Assembly (NCBI RefSeq): GCF_029784155.1
Contig: NC_073692.1
Coordinates: 428,091,324-428,155,323, forward strand
Length of the DNA stretch: 64,000 nt
From: Uranotaenia lowii
Taxonomy: Eukaryota; Arthropoda; Insecta; Diptera; Culicidae
Direction: 5' to 3'
The first letter of the stretch is position 1. The number at the start of each line of letters is the position of its first letter. This document shows positions 42,384 to 54,040 of this stretch, in pieces. The position numbers and the translations under genes are program-made. Below the pieces are notes generated by a model, which did no database searches, had not been told where the DNA came from, and worked only from the letters and a program-made list of their open reading frames with translations.

Positions 42384-45300
42384 TTACATTATAATACAGC
42401 GTTTTTGCTTAGGATTAGAATGGTCATTATTCCGATAACCATTCGCAGTCTGTTGATGAAGCTGATCGATTTTGGGTTCTGTCTTTTGATTTCGAAGCTG
42501 CACATCGCTCATATAATCACTGTCGGCATCTTCTGCCTCGTCGCTGCTGAATGTGCCACTGCTGTTGCACTCCGAATGCACACCGAGTGTCTCATCCAAG
42601 TTCATAAAATTGAACAAATAAATACGTTTCAGGAGTTCTGGATCTTCGGGGAGCACAAACAGCTCTTCAACGCGTTTGTTGTTTAGAGAATCGGATAGCC
42701 ATTTCGTGACGGCATCGGTGACGTGGCCATCGTTATTTTGACTGAAGGAACATAGCGCAGATTTGTTCTCTTTTTCATCGCAACTTAAAGTACAAAAGGT
42801 TGTCGGACTTTGCACGCCAGAGTCTACATTATCGGAAAATTCTTCACCAGAAGATTGATCTCCGATCTGATCACTGCCGCCCATCGTCGGTGGGCATTCG
42901 TGAATATCACGTGTGTCTTTGTCAAATGAGATTATCGATGATACACTTTCCTCGGCAGCAGGTTCAGGTTCAGCTTCAGCTACATCGATTCTTTCGTGTT
43001 CATTTAATTCTTCCGTTGAAGGCATGTCCCGTTCATGGACAACATCATTCATCGTCACAATGAATGGTTCACTATCAACGTGAGGAGGCGAATTGCTTTC
43101 TTCCATTTCCAAACGCTGAGAAGAACCAATATCCTCCTCTGTTCGATTATTCGACTCACAAGTGTTCGATTGTTGCTCCTGTTCACACAATTCTATCGGT
43201 GGATTATTCGTTTCATCATCGGAAAAAGTTTGATCAATGTCCGAACGCGCCGAATTCAACTTGGAGAAATCTGGTTCTGTAACTTCGAACCCTTGAAGCT
43301 GCTGATCCTTGATTGATTTTTTCGTTTTTTTGGCTTTTCCCTTTGCAGTCTTTTTACTTTTCCTATCGACAATCTCCTTCTTGCTACGGACGCTGCTGGA
43401 TGCTTGCGATGTGGTTTCCGTCAATACGCTTTCGCGATCTACCTTGATCACGACCGGACTTCGCTCTGCGCTGATGCATTCCTTTCGGGTTTCGAGCACC
43501 ACAGGTTCGGGATCTTCCTCGTCCAGGCAAACTTCTTTCCCGTTACGAACCACTTTCCAGGACAGCTGTCGAGAACTTTGAGATGGAGCTAGTTGTTTGG
43601 TGAGATTGATATTCTGTTCGGCAAATGCTAGCGTCGACTCGATCAGTTCCTTCTTCTTGCGCACCCCATTGGAACCGGCTTGAGGAGGACGCTTTCCCGG
43701 TGGAGGTTTTTTGCTGACCGGATGTTTGGAGTCCGTATCCCCAGCTCTAGCTGAGGTTGCTGGTTTCGGACTTTCAACTGATGGAACTGGTTGATCGTTG
43801 ATCTGTGGGTGTTTACGCGATTCTTGGCTTTCAACTTGCTCAGCTACATTTGTGATCTGGATAGAAAAAAAAACAAACTCAGTTGGTCTTTCACATACAA
43901 AATATATGATGAGGTATCAAAAAAAACCGAAATATTAAATCCGCTATTATATAAAACCATCATATATGTAGATTTTGTTCATTGGCATAAACAGCTGACA
44001 TGTACAAAATTTCAGCTAATTAGCACCAATGATTAAGTGTGGCCTTTATGGTGCCTCAAAGCACTTAAATTTTCGATGTTTTACAAAAGAAATCGGGAAA
44101 ATCAAAATTTTTAATTTTGATGCTAAATGATTTAAAATGCACGGAAGATTCCTCTTAGTCGTTTTCTAAAACTTTAGATATTTTGGATATTTTTATGATT
44201 TTAGAAATGTTTTCGTTTTGTGTGCGACTTGGTTTAACTTGCCATCTTAATTGAATTTTATTTGTTTTTAATAATTGCAGGGTGACTCTAGTCCAAAATT
44301 ATGTTAGATTCCCCTAAGCATTCAAATGGTTAAATGGTTTCAGTTGGAGCGAGTTCCTGAATTTTCCCCCTTAGGTGATTTTTTAGAGTAAAAAATTTAA
44401 AATGTAAGTGTTTTGAGACCCCTCTAAATCAAGTCCTATTGAGCTAAAACTTTCGGCGAGAATGAGGATACTTGATCCCTGGGGATACTTGATTCCTCAG
44501 CTATATCTCGAAACTGGAATGTATTACATATTAGATCAAATGTTCTAGAAATAATTGCCAAAATAGAACAAAACAACAAACCTGGTGCCTCAAAAAATTT
44601 CAAAAATTTAATTTTGAATTATTGCTCTTTGTTTGAAAAATCTAACAAAATGTGACTTTAAGATCTTTTTTATCATTTTAAAATATTTATTCCAACATAT
44701 CAATCGTTAGACTGTAATATCAACTTCTTACGGCGCGTTCGTAAATTGATTTTTTAGGTGATGCATCAGTCGATCGATTTGTTTGGTAGATGTCAAATAA
44801 CTTTCCAAATGCTTTTGCATACGTTTGTTTGTAATTTACGAACGCCAGCATCGATGAAAAAAATCACTTCGATAGAAAAAATCAATTTACGAACACGCCG
44901 TTAATGCCATATTTTCAAAGCAATAGTTAACTCTCAATTTAGTTGAGGAAAAGTTTTCCAAAATGAATGTTATGGGTTTACTTGATCCCTCGAGTCCCAA
45001 AAGATATATTTTTCTCCTGAATTTATGTTGAGTAGTCATTGCTTAGCACGAAATTAGGAATATTTATTCAATAAGTTCCTGATTAAAAGAACTCAAAAAA
45101 GTTCTTTTATCGTAAAATTAGAACATTGCGCCCTTAAGTATGCAATGATTATTGGGTAGTAGACAAAGTTTTAGAATTTTTGTCTGACGCTTATAAACTG
45201 TGAAGTGAAAACTACTTTGGACAAAAAAGGAAATGAAACTTTTAATTTTAGATTTGGCATAATTTTTGACAAAGCTTGATTTAAGGATGAAGTCTCCTTT

Positions 45301-47279
45301 AATAAAGGGTCAATTCTCCTTTAACTTTCAGAGTATCACAATTTTTTTAGTCTCATGAAAACGCTTCTAGTTCATCTACGGGTTCATGTATCGACCTTAC
45401 TTTTGCAACATATAAACTTGAAATTACACGTTGTCAGAAAATGTAAAAGACGGTGATTTGCAAAATTTTTCAAAAAATAAACGATGAAAATAAGAAAAAG
45501 GGATCAAGTATCCCCATCCCTCCCTTCAGAGGAAGGTTCATATTGTTGGTTTTTGAAATTCCACATGTTCCTTTTCGCTGCCACCATTTCAACTCATTTT
45601 TTAAATCAACATATTGATACAGTTACTTGAAATCTTCAATTGAGTCTTCATTTGAACGTATCGGGTCTTTTCGAAACCTTAGACAAATTTTTGTGACATG
45701 TAATTTTCGTTTTTTTCCTTAACAAACATGTTCTGAGAGTTTCTACGGTGTCTAAGTCTACGTTTGGGTCAAGGTTTTGGCTGTCGTAATTTATAAATAA
45801 AGAAGAACGCGTCCAGTAAATTCGTTCTGAAGGAATCCATGCAGTAGCATTGGAAATAGCTTAAAACAATTTTCCGAAATTTTTTGATAAACTTACCTGT
45901 TGTTCAGTTTGAGTCTGAGTTTTCTCCATGCACTGTAAATACGAGACATTTCTAAGTTTTAAACAAACGTTTCACCATTAGAGAAAATACTTACCATTTC
46001 CCATACATCGTCGATGGCGCCGGCATTGTCCAACATATTTCCCGGATTTGCCTCGAGAGTTGTATCGTCTGGTTCATCATAAAAAGCATCTAAGTAAAAT
46101 AAAAAAAAAATAAGAATATTCTTTTTAAAATGGGATCAACCTCACCTTCGAAAATTGGCAAAGGTGCCATTATGCACCCGGGGTAGTAGAAAGCGTTGTA
46201 AAATTGAGCATAATCGTAGAAGTTGGGAACCGGTTGTAGCATCTGTTGTTCGAAACTCTCGTTGAACATCTCCTCCTTCTCGCCAATGGTGGTGTCCAAT
46301 GCCGAATTATCCGTGTCATCTAGAAGTGGTGCTGCTTCGACTGGTGCAGAAATCGGGGCTGCTTCATCTTTCAGATTCAGGTTGTCTCCACCATTCGACA
46401 ATTCACTCGCAGGGATATCGCTGATTGGTGGAGGACTCTCCAACAAGCTGGGCTGCATCTGGGGGTCATGCTCAAGGGTACCACCATCGTACATCGTCGT
46501 CTGGCAGTGGTAGTTCGGAGGGTAAATGTAAGTCTGACCCCCATTGGGATAAGAGTTACCATTGTTATCAACAGCAAAACCTAAAGGCGAGTAAATGAGT
46601 CAAATATACTACGAGCAGGGTTTTATCCAACTGTCTCATACCACTCATCACAAGAATCCCATTTTTATCGTAGTATCCAAAGCAGGGAAACGCTGGCGGG
46701 TAGCCCGGGAAATCTGTGTAGTAGGTACCATCGGAAGTCACGGATTCAGCAGTCGAAACACTGCCGCTGGTCGTCGTGGTGGCATCACAACCGTTGATCG
46801 AGCTTGTAGATGCTTCGGCCACCGTAGACACTTTGGGCTTCGAAAGATATCCCTTTTTGAAGAGAACATCTTGTCGAGGGGTAGAGATTTTGGTATACTC
46901 ATCTGAATGAAATAAAAACATTTATTATTCAAATCGCCTCTTGAACGCAATCCTCAAGTGTTACCTTCATTAACATTAACAGCGCTACTTCTATTGGTTT
47001 TGGCATCCGAACTGTATTGATAACCCAAGTTATCGTTAGAATTTAAACTATCATTTCGATTGCTGTAGGACGATCGATAATAACTGCTACCGTTGTTGTA
47101 GTGATGATTTTTTTGATTGTGATATCCATTATGGTAATGTCTGCTGTAGTTACGATTTTTAAAACCGTTCGCCACGTTGTCTATGCTTTGTTGCTTCTGC
47201 TGCTGATGGCTTGGCAGGGCGCTACTATCACCTGGAGTATTTTCGCCTAATTTATCACTGGCTGTCTTGTGCTGGGTCC
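42384..47279 (-). CDS. low-complexity protein with C-terminal CaaX motif (5' end missing)
   Basis: Six exons with GT-AG junctions in consistent phase: 47279-46965, 46902-46642, 46580-46146, 46089-45995, 45932-45897 and 43856-42384, about 871 codons. The first exon listed starts in phase at an acceptor, so at least one upstream exon with the ATG is missing. The N-terminal part is rich in Asn, Tyr, His and Arg; next comes a conserved-looking EYTKISTPRQDVLFKKGYLS segment, then an acidic and Pro-rich region, a Lys-rich patch (KSKKTAKGKAKKTKKS, nuclear-localisation-like) and a long acidic, Ser-rich region. The last residues, KQKRCIIM, form a CaaX box after basic residues, which predicts farnesylation and membrane attachment. 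The family was not recognised. Most of the chain should be disordered. Confidence 0.75.
44731..44900. mobile_element. complete 170-bp MITE, TTA target duplication
   Basis: The left end CGGCGCGTTCGTAAATTGAT and the right end (inverted, CGGCGTGTTCGTAAATTGAT) match over 25 bp with one difference. TTA flanks both sides (44728-44730 and 44901-44903). A 3-bp TWA-type duplication with short TIRs fits PIF/Harbinger-derived MITEs. It sits in the 2-kb last intron of the CaaX-protein gene. Confidence 0.85.
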
Positions 47280-48066
47280 CTGTCAATCGAGATAAAAAGA
47301 TAAATGGTTTTGAATTGAATACTTTTAAGGAAATGTTTGAAATACTCGGTCAACGAGAGCGGATGGACTTGCCGCATTAAAATTTGTTCATTAAGTCATT
47401 TTAAATGTTTTATTTAATGTATAACACCAGAAAAAGCTGAGACTTGTGCCTATAAGCACAATATTTAATTTAAACAACAGACGAAAGAGTTATACGAAAC
47501 TCGTTCTTCGGTTCCAAATCGAGTTCTTGTCTGACAGTTGGTAAGCATAAGTAATTTACTTCTAGAGATCTTCAACAAGTCGAGAAACGATCTCATTATC
47601 CAGAGTACGTTAAAGAAATGAGGCACTTGGGATCAGAGGGGTGCAAGTGATTTTTTATCAAAACTGAGATAATCTGTTTTTTGGAAATTTAAAGTATAGA
47701 TTAACATTCTGTAGAAGACACAGGTCGAAAAAAAAATTATTTCGATATTTTTAAGCTGTTTAAAAAATAACGAGTTAATGAAAATGCTGTTTCGTTTGGT
47801 GTCAGAAGGGTGCAAGTGCACTCTTTAGTCTTTAAGACTGAAAACAAGTAGTGAAACAATTATGGAACCATCATCTAGTTCCGACTTTTTAGGATTTTCT
47901 ACTGGTTCTGATCGGATAATCCAAAGTCCCTAAATAGAAAAGTGATGAAAATAGATTCAGATGAAACTTCGTCGGCAGGTTAATAAACATGAAAAACCTC
48001 ATTGTCATGTATATGAAAAAATCTAAAAGGTTTCTTTTTTTTATGGCAAATTTAGCTTATGCTAAT

Positions 48067-48270
48067 AAGGGTGAAAGACAGACACGAAACGCACGTAACA
48101 ACAATTTGTTGGCAAATATATCTAAGAAAAGTCCCTCGGGTGAAAGCTCAGAAGATCAAGATTGTTCGACAGGCTCTGATCATGATGTCACATACTATTC
48201 CACGGAACAAACTGAAACTTCGGAAAGTTCAGATGAGTCGTTGTCGGAAGGTACTTTACAAAAAATAACA
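48067..48270 (+). pseudogene. fragment of the transposon's own protein
   Basis: The frame GERQTRNARNNNLLANISKK followed by an acidic Ser-rich stretch runs into the nested MITE at 48284. On the far side, near 49240-49320, a frame with KYVDSIGKKRPAKQL-like residues (after a frameshift) recalls the basic, 'VPAK'-containing N-terminal segments of uncharacterised insect transposon proteins. The two parts may be one broken gene. No catalytic motif is visible. Confidence 0.35.
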
Positions 48271-48283
48271 TTAAGTCTTTTAA

Positions 48284-49016
48284 GGGGGGGGGTAGGGTCT
48301 AACGGGCTTAAAAAAAACACCATTTTCACGATTTTTTTCTGGAGCTATCGTTCAAACAAATTTATTCAAATTTTTTGCATTATACAAAGCATTGTTAAAA
48401 AAACATTTAGTAATTTTTTCGTAGAAAAATATTGAAAAATGAGCCGGTGACGGAGCATTTTCGAGGATGCCATTTAGAAAACAGGATTTGCGGTGGACAC
48501 TGTATCTCAGCACAGAATCATCTGAAGTCAAAAAATCAGAGCAAAATATTTTTAATAGATGTTTTTCTGGACCCCAACGTTTTTATTTAACTTAAAAATA
48601 TTTTTATGAAATTTTTGTGGCTGTTTGAAGTAAAAACTACGATTTTTCACTTAAAAATCCGCCATTTTTCACCTGTAAAATCTCCCCAAAATAAAAAAAA
48701 ATCAAAAAATAAAAACGTTGGGGTCTGGTATTTTATATATAGAAAATATGTTCCAAATTTGAAAAGAATCGGATAAGTAGTTTTCAAATGACGATGTCCA
48801 CGGACTTTAAAAATGTGCTTTCGAGAAAAACGCGTTTGAAGTTTCTGCTCTTGCTTTCTTGCAGTATTAGATAGGAGGAGATAAAGGCCTATAACTTCTA
48901 CAGTTTTGCTTCAATTGACTTGAAAATTTGACACAACATTCTTGAAATGTTTTACAATAAGAAAATAAAAAAATAAAAAAATCGATTTTTTGAAAATGTT
49001 AGACCCTACCCCCCCC
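48284..49016. mobile_element. 733-bp TTAA-type MITE nested in the transposon
   Basis: The left end is a run of nine G then TAGGGTCTAAC; the right end is GTTAGACCCTA followed by a run of C, its inverted copy. Both ends are bordered by TTAA (48280-48283 and 49017-49020), the target site of piggyBac-type transposases. No transposase frame is present. It interrupts the acidic Ser-rich frame of the surrounding element, so it inserted later. Confidence 0.85.
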
Positions 49017-49732
49017 TTAAGGAATATTTACATAACATTTTTGGAAAAGGGCCTGGTAGAATTGGACCAAAAAATGAAAAATTAAACATCCACGGTTCTT
49101 TTGGAGAATCAGAAGTTGCTGCTGCTGCAGTTGCTAACGAGAATGAGTCCACTTCTGGATAGTCAACTGGTCATTCATCAAGGCTCCGAAAATGCCAACG
49201 AAATCAGACAGTCTGGAATTTCAACTTGCGGAAAAAGCTACGAAACTAAGGGGAAAAATACGTTGATTCTATCGGAAAAAGCGACCAGCTAAACAGTTGA
49301 TTCCAATGGAACTTGCAAATCTTGTTCATTCTGAGTTGCATGGAAATTTGTAGCCCAAAAACGCAGAAAATCAAATATGTGAACAAAAACAAAACAGCTA
49401 GTGTCATACTAAAAATACTCGTTACATACACGTTCCAAAAGGATGCGATCATATTGTTTGGAGTCAGAGGGGTGCAAGTGTCATTCTTGGGATCAGAAGG
49501 GTGCAAGTGAAAAATTTCCAAAAAAGTAGTTCGCTGTTTCAACATGAATATCGCAAAAACTTTGGTTTTTCTTTCAGAATCATTCATTTTAGATCTCTTG
49601 AGACACACTCCATCGAAAATTGAGTAGAAAAAGCGATTCGATAATTTTGATTTAGAAAAAAAACTTTGAGGCCCGTTTTCTCGAAATCATCATTTCGGCA
49701 CTTGCACCCCTCTGATCCTAAGCGCCTCAAAT

Positions 49733-51290
49733 ATCCAACGATTTTCATCACGATACCCCACAATTATGAATTTCGATGTTTTACAGAAGCAAAAGCATTC
49801 TACAGCTCATGTGGACGAAACGATTTTAATTTTGTTTTCAATGCTTAGGCAAATCAAACCCAGTGCCAAAAATGACATTCGGGTTTTGAAAAACCAATAT
49901 CTGAATGCGTGCCAAACAACATTTCTTACTATCACCTTTCAATGAACGTCTTCTGTTTCCTATATGATCAACATAAAACAAAAGTGAACGGTCGAAGGAA
50001 AGTATCAAGCGCGTGTGTAGAACCAAATTAACCTAACCTACGTACATATATTTATTGGTAGCAAAATCAAAACAGGTGATTCACCGAAACATTTTAAAGA
50101 TGCAGCATCCATGCGAAATCACATCCTCATTGCTTACAAACAACCAAATGAACTTATTAGTTTCAATTTCGATTTAAAGAAAAGTAGTAGGTGGTAGTAG
50201 TGATAATTATTTTCAATTTTCATTAAAAAAGAAGAGATGCTTAGATATCCGCTATAGACTCGCAAATAACTGAAAATCAGTTAACGCAGTTAACATGTAA
50301 AAATATGACACAACCATTTAAAAATTCTTGTCATTTTTCACGAGCTCGGTCAGCTTTGAACTTATATGTCTCAAACTTGATGCAAATGTATATTTTCATA
50401 CAAAAAGACATGTAAAGTATTGTATGAAAAAAACCTTAAGTACATACCTATTTTGAAAAAGAAAAATGAAATTTATTATGGTCACTTTTTCAGTTCAAGT
50501 ATATACCTTATACAATAACCGTTCAGAAGAACATATAAAAATTAGAGTAGGGGGGGGGGGGGGTAAAAGTACGATCTTAGTTATATCCTATTTTTAGAAA
50601 ATTTTGCAAATGTTTTTGCAATAAATCAAGAACAGCATTTGATTCCTCAGACTTTTATCTTTCTTCTAAAATACTACGAAGATATTAGAATGACAGATTG
50701 GATAGCAGCCATGCCAAGCTGATATAAAAATGCACTTTTACCCCACCTCTGGAGCAAAAGTACGAATGATTATTAAAAATTCCTAAATTCCGCATGAAGT
50801 CAAGTCAAAAATTATGCCATATCAATCTTTGCTTTCAGCAGAAGCTCCTATGTTGGCTTCTGATACAAATCCTATGCATGGACGAACAACCTACGCGAGC
50901 TCGGTGTTTTCGCTAATTTTCCATATTCAACAGGAAAAAAATCTAGCAGATTAATGGTTGATCCTAAAAAGTATCTTACTAACAATCCTTACTGCATCCC
51001 TCTTTGACTACTAGGACGTGGCCGGCGCAGTTATTGATCATTTTTTAAAGGGAGAGCATGAGTTTTGTGCATTAAGAATGAGTTGCTAATCCCAAGCTGC
51101 CTTCCTTTGGCCCTTGTACAAAATTGATGACCTCGATCAGGCCCGTGCGAAGGACCCGTCCATGGGGGGGGTTTTCGAATTTCAAATTTAGCTATAAATA
51201 ATAACAATACCAAAAATGCACAATAAATCCGATAAGTCATTCAAAAAGTATTCAAAATTATGTCATTACATGTTTTGTAGTGAATTTAAA
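49733..51290. other. intergenic, repeat-rich
   Basis: No gene recognised. A G14 run followed by GTAAAAGTACG begins a short repeat at about 50550. A GC-richer patch at about 51010-51180 (GGACGTGGCCGGCGCAGTTA, AAGGACCCGTCCATGG) looks like retroelement-derived sequence but has no second copy here. Confidence 0.45.
50550..50770. repeat. repeat bounded by GGGGTAAAAGTACG motifs, copy 2
   Basis: Begins with a G14 run and GTAAAAGTACGATC and ends with CTTTTACCCCACC followed by GGAGCAAAAGTACGAATG. It shares its boundary words with 23548-23945. Confidence 0.45.
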
Positions 51291-51790
51291 NNNNNNNNNN
51301 NNNNNNNNNNNNNNNNNNNNNNNNNNNNNNNNNNNNNNNNNNNNNNNNNNNNNNNNNNNNNNNNNNNNNNNNNNNNNNNNNNNNNNNNNNNNNNNNNNNN
51401 NNNNNNNNNNNNNNNNNNNNNNNNNNNNNNNNNNNNNNNNNNNNNNNNNNNNNNNNNNNNNNNNNNNNNNNNNNNNNNNNNNNNNNNNNNNNNNNNNNNN
51501 NNNNNNNNNNNNNNNNNNNNNNNNNNNNNNNNNNNNNNNNNNNNNNNNNNNNNNNNNNNNNNNNNNNNNNNNNNNNNNNNNNNNNNNNNNNNNNNNNNNN
51601 NNNNNNNNNNNNNNNNNNNNNNNNNNNNNNNNNNNNNNNNNNNNNNNNNNNNNNNNNNNNNNNNNNNNNNNNNNNNNNNNNNNNNNNNNNNNNNNNNNNN
51701 NNNNNNNNNNNNNNNNNNNNNNNNNNNNNNNNNNNNNNNNNNNNNNNNNNNNNNNNNNNNNNNNNNNNNNNNNNNNNNNNNNNNNNNNNN
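51291..51790. other. assembly gap, 500 N
   Basis: Exactly 500 N; reading frames across it are meaningless. Confidence 0.99.
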
Positions 51791-51888
51791 TAAGGCAATC
51801 TTATGAATTTCATTAATTTTTCTTATGACGCCACTTCATAAGAGAATCTTATGGCATACATAATAGTATTTTTCTGAGTGTACATATA

Positions 51889-51922
51889 TCTCGCGTGAGC
51901 TTTCATTACGTCGAACGAAACA
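51889..51922. repeat. dispersed 34-bp terminal motif, copy 1
   Basis: TCTCGCGTGAGCTTTCATTA continuing CGTCGAACGAAACA. The same motif, with one difference, occurs at 59225-59258 and inverted at 60317-60350, where it bounds an element. This lone copy may be the end of another member, cut by the gap. Confidence 0.8.
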
Positions 51923-52292
51923 AAATTTGAAATACTGAGATTTTCAGTTGAATATATATACACAAATTTTGAATTAATGTACTTGTGACGATTGGTTCTG
52001 AGTTGCTAGCCGAATAAAAAAAAAAACTGTTACCAAACAGTTACTATAATAGTTATACAATTATTTGGAACAGCTGGATCAACCATGCAACGCTTAGTTA
52101 CCTTCCCTATACATTCCGGAATGGAAACTATGAGGGCAAAACTTATAAATTTTTTGAAATTTTTTTTTTCGAAATAGAATATTTATGGTACTATTTTTGT
52201 AGAATCTAAAGAAAATAATTAGATCAAAGAATAGATAATTCCAAATTAAAATCAAAATAACTTGGAAATAAAGGAAAATTTATTACATCAAA

Positions 52293-52820
52293 GGGGCCGT
52301 TCACATACCACGTGGACAACTTAGGGGGGGAGGGGAGTATGGAAATGTCCACGCTTGTCCACGGAGAGGGGGGTAGGGGTTTGGGTCATGTCCACGTGGA
52401 CATACTTACTTTCAAAATATTTTCTAAAGTTGAATAAATATTAAGAATCTTTAAATGGCATACTTTCCCAGTTTAAGTTTAAACAATAAGTAGCTACTTG
52501 AAATTAAGTGATAATTATATTATTACCATAATTATTATCATAATTATAATTATGATAACTAAGAAATTTAAAATTTTGAATTTTTTTAATATCAAGACAT
52601 TCTTAATCGCTTTTACAAAATCAGCCATTTCTATAACAAAAAGGCAAACAGTAGTGTTTTCTAACTGTCAAATTATAGGTATTTCAAATAAAAACTTTTT
52701 CAATTGTGTCCACGTGCACATCCGGGGTAGGGGTTAGCCAAATGTCCACGCTTGTCCACGGAGGGGGAGGAGGGGGTCAAAAATCTCATTTTTCTGTCCA
52801 CGTGGTATCTGAACGGCCCC
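52293..52820. mobile_element. 528-bp MITE with GGGGCCGTTCA ends
   Basis: The left end GGGGCCGTTCACATACCACG and the inverted right end (GGGGCCGTTCAGATACCACG) agree over at least 26 bp with one difference. A second inverted motif, TGTCCACG(C/T), is repeated several times inside with G-rich runs (GGAGGGG). AAA flanks both ends. There is no coding capacity. Ends of the GGGNCCNTTCA type are widespread in arthropod MITEs. Confidence 0.85.
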
Positions 52821-53399
52821 AAACAAAAATGCTATAGATTCAAGAGATTTGAGATTTTAAATCGAAGTATTTAAGATTTTGAAACAAAGTGCATTTTTTG
52901 ATTCTAAGGAAAACATTCCTTCGATGCTAGGAAAAATGTAATTGAACCAAGTTAATTTTTATTCATTCCAAAATCGACGAAAAAAATTCTATGTTTTGCG
53001 GAACTTTTCTTTGAAGAAAAAAAACTTTTCGCTGCGTGTAGGTTCGGTGTTTCTGTTTCTTCGGCACATCGGGATGCGGCCGCACCATATGGGATATCCC
53101 GCATTCTTCTTTCAAGAAAATTTAGAGGATGTGTTAAAGGTTAAAATTCCAAAAAACATAAAACAATCTTTCGAGAAAATTCTCAATTTATAACACCCCT
53201 CGTTTAAAACAGGCTTTTTTATGTAGCCCGCTTGAGTTATCTTATCCAACGTCTGCTGGATGTTTGCCCAACATTTTCTAATAACCTTTCAAGAACGGCC
53301 GACACCTGACCTAATACAGCACGAGTTTTTCGGGTGGGCTTTTCTTTCTTGAAAGCATTTTCGCACCGGACGTGACGATTGGGCGAATTTTAACGGGGC

Positions 53400-53701
53400 G
53401 AATACGGGCGTTAATTTGAAGCGAAAAGTAAAAGACTACGTCGAAGAAGAACGCAAGCAGAGCAGCAGAGGAGAAAAAGTAAAAGCAGCCTCAAAGAAGC
53501 TCGCATCAGAAAAACTCCAAACTCGAAATCGGTCTCGGTTTTTCAGAAGATTTTCAGCGAGTAATAGTCGTGGGTTATGTCCGTCTAGTGAAATAGAGTG
53601 TTTTTCTTAGTTTGCCAGTGCCAGAAGTATTAGAATTTTGATTGTGAAATTGAGCCAGACCGTAGCAGCGAGCAATCTGGACAAAGTGTAGAGGAAAAAA
53701 C
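53400..53701 (+). other. candidate 5' UTR exon
   Basis: A stretch without long open frames, GC-richer than its flanks, contains A/G-rich leader-like sequence (GCGAAAAGTAAAAGACTACG) and ends at a consensus donor, AAAAAAC then GTAAGTAGG, at 53702. It looks like the first exon of a plus-strand gene. The nearest downstream plus-strand coding exon is at 56594, behind an acceptor-like TTTTTAGCAG at about 56529; joining the two is an inference. Confidence 0.4.
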
Positions 53702-53939
53702 GTAAGTAGGATTGGTTCTGTTTTTCATCCCTTTTAGCAGAATGTAGGATTTTCTTTTTTCCGTCGAGCTGGCTTTTCTCGGTTCGATCTGGGGTAATGG
53801 TTCAAAATTTACTTTTTGCCCTAAACGGATGGGAAATTGAGTAGAGTTTTTCTAAGTTTTTTTTGGCAATATTTTGGGTGGATTCTTTTGCGTTAATGGT
53901 GGGTATATATTAGTGCTATTGCTGCGAAAAAAGCCACCA

Positions 53940-54040
53940 TCGACTTCCTCCTATTTTCCATTATTCCGTTTGTGTAAACGAGTGCTTCAGTGTTGGTGTG
54001 TTGTTTTATGGAAAAGTGAAAAATTCACCGTTTTCGTGAG
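53940..54040 (+). other. candidate alternative 5' UTR exon
   Basis: Ends with TTTTCGTGAG before GTAAGAATTT (donor at 54041). It includes a tiny upstream frame (ATG GAA AAG TGA, from 54009). It could be an alternative first exon for the same transcript as the exon ending at 53701. Confidence 0.3.

Larger units (their letters stand above)
47620..49728. mobile_element. 2.1-kb TIR transposon relic
   Basis: The terminal repeats read GAGGCACTTGGGATCAGAGG at the left and, inverted, GAGGCGCTTAGGATCAGAGG at the right, both continuing GGTGCAAGTG. AAAT lies directly outside each end (47616-47619 and 49729-49732), a likely 4-bp target duplication. Extra internal copies of the CAGARGGGTGCAAGTG motif lie at about 47802, 49470 and 49492. 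Plus-strand frames inside (48067-48270 and 49080-49300) are interrupted by stops and by a nested MITE. The element probably lies in the first intron or upstream flank of the CaaX-protein gene. Confidence 0.85.

Noticed and set aside
42336..43592. Several plus-strand frames of 60-116 codons
   Set aside because: Antisense shadows of the large last exon of the CaaX-protein gene.
51216..51816. Open frames of 175-196 codons around 51.3-51.8 kb
   Set aside because: They are mostly undetermined residues from the 500-N gap.
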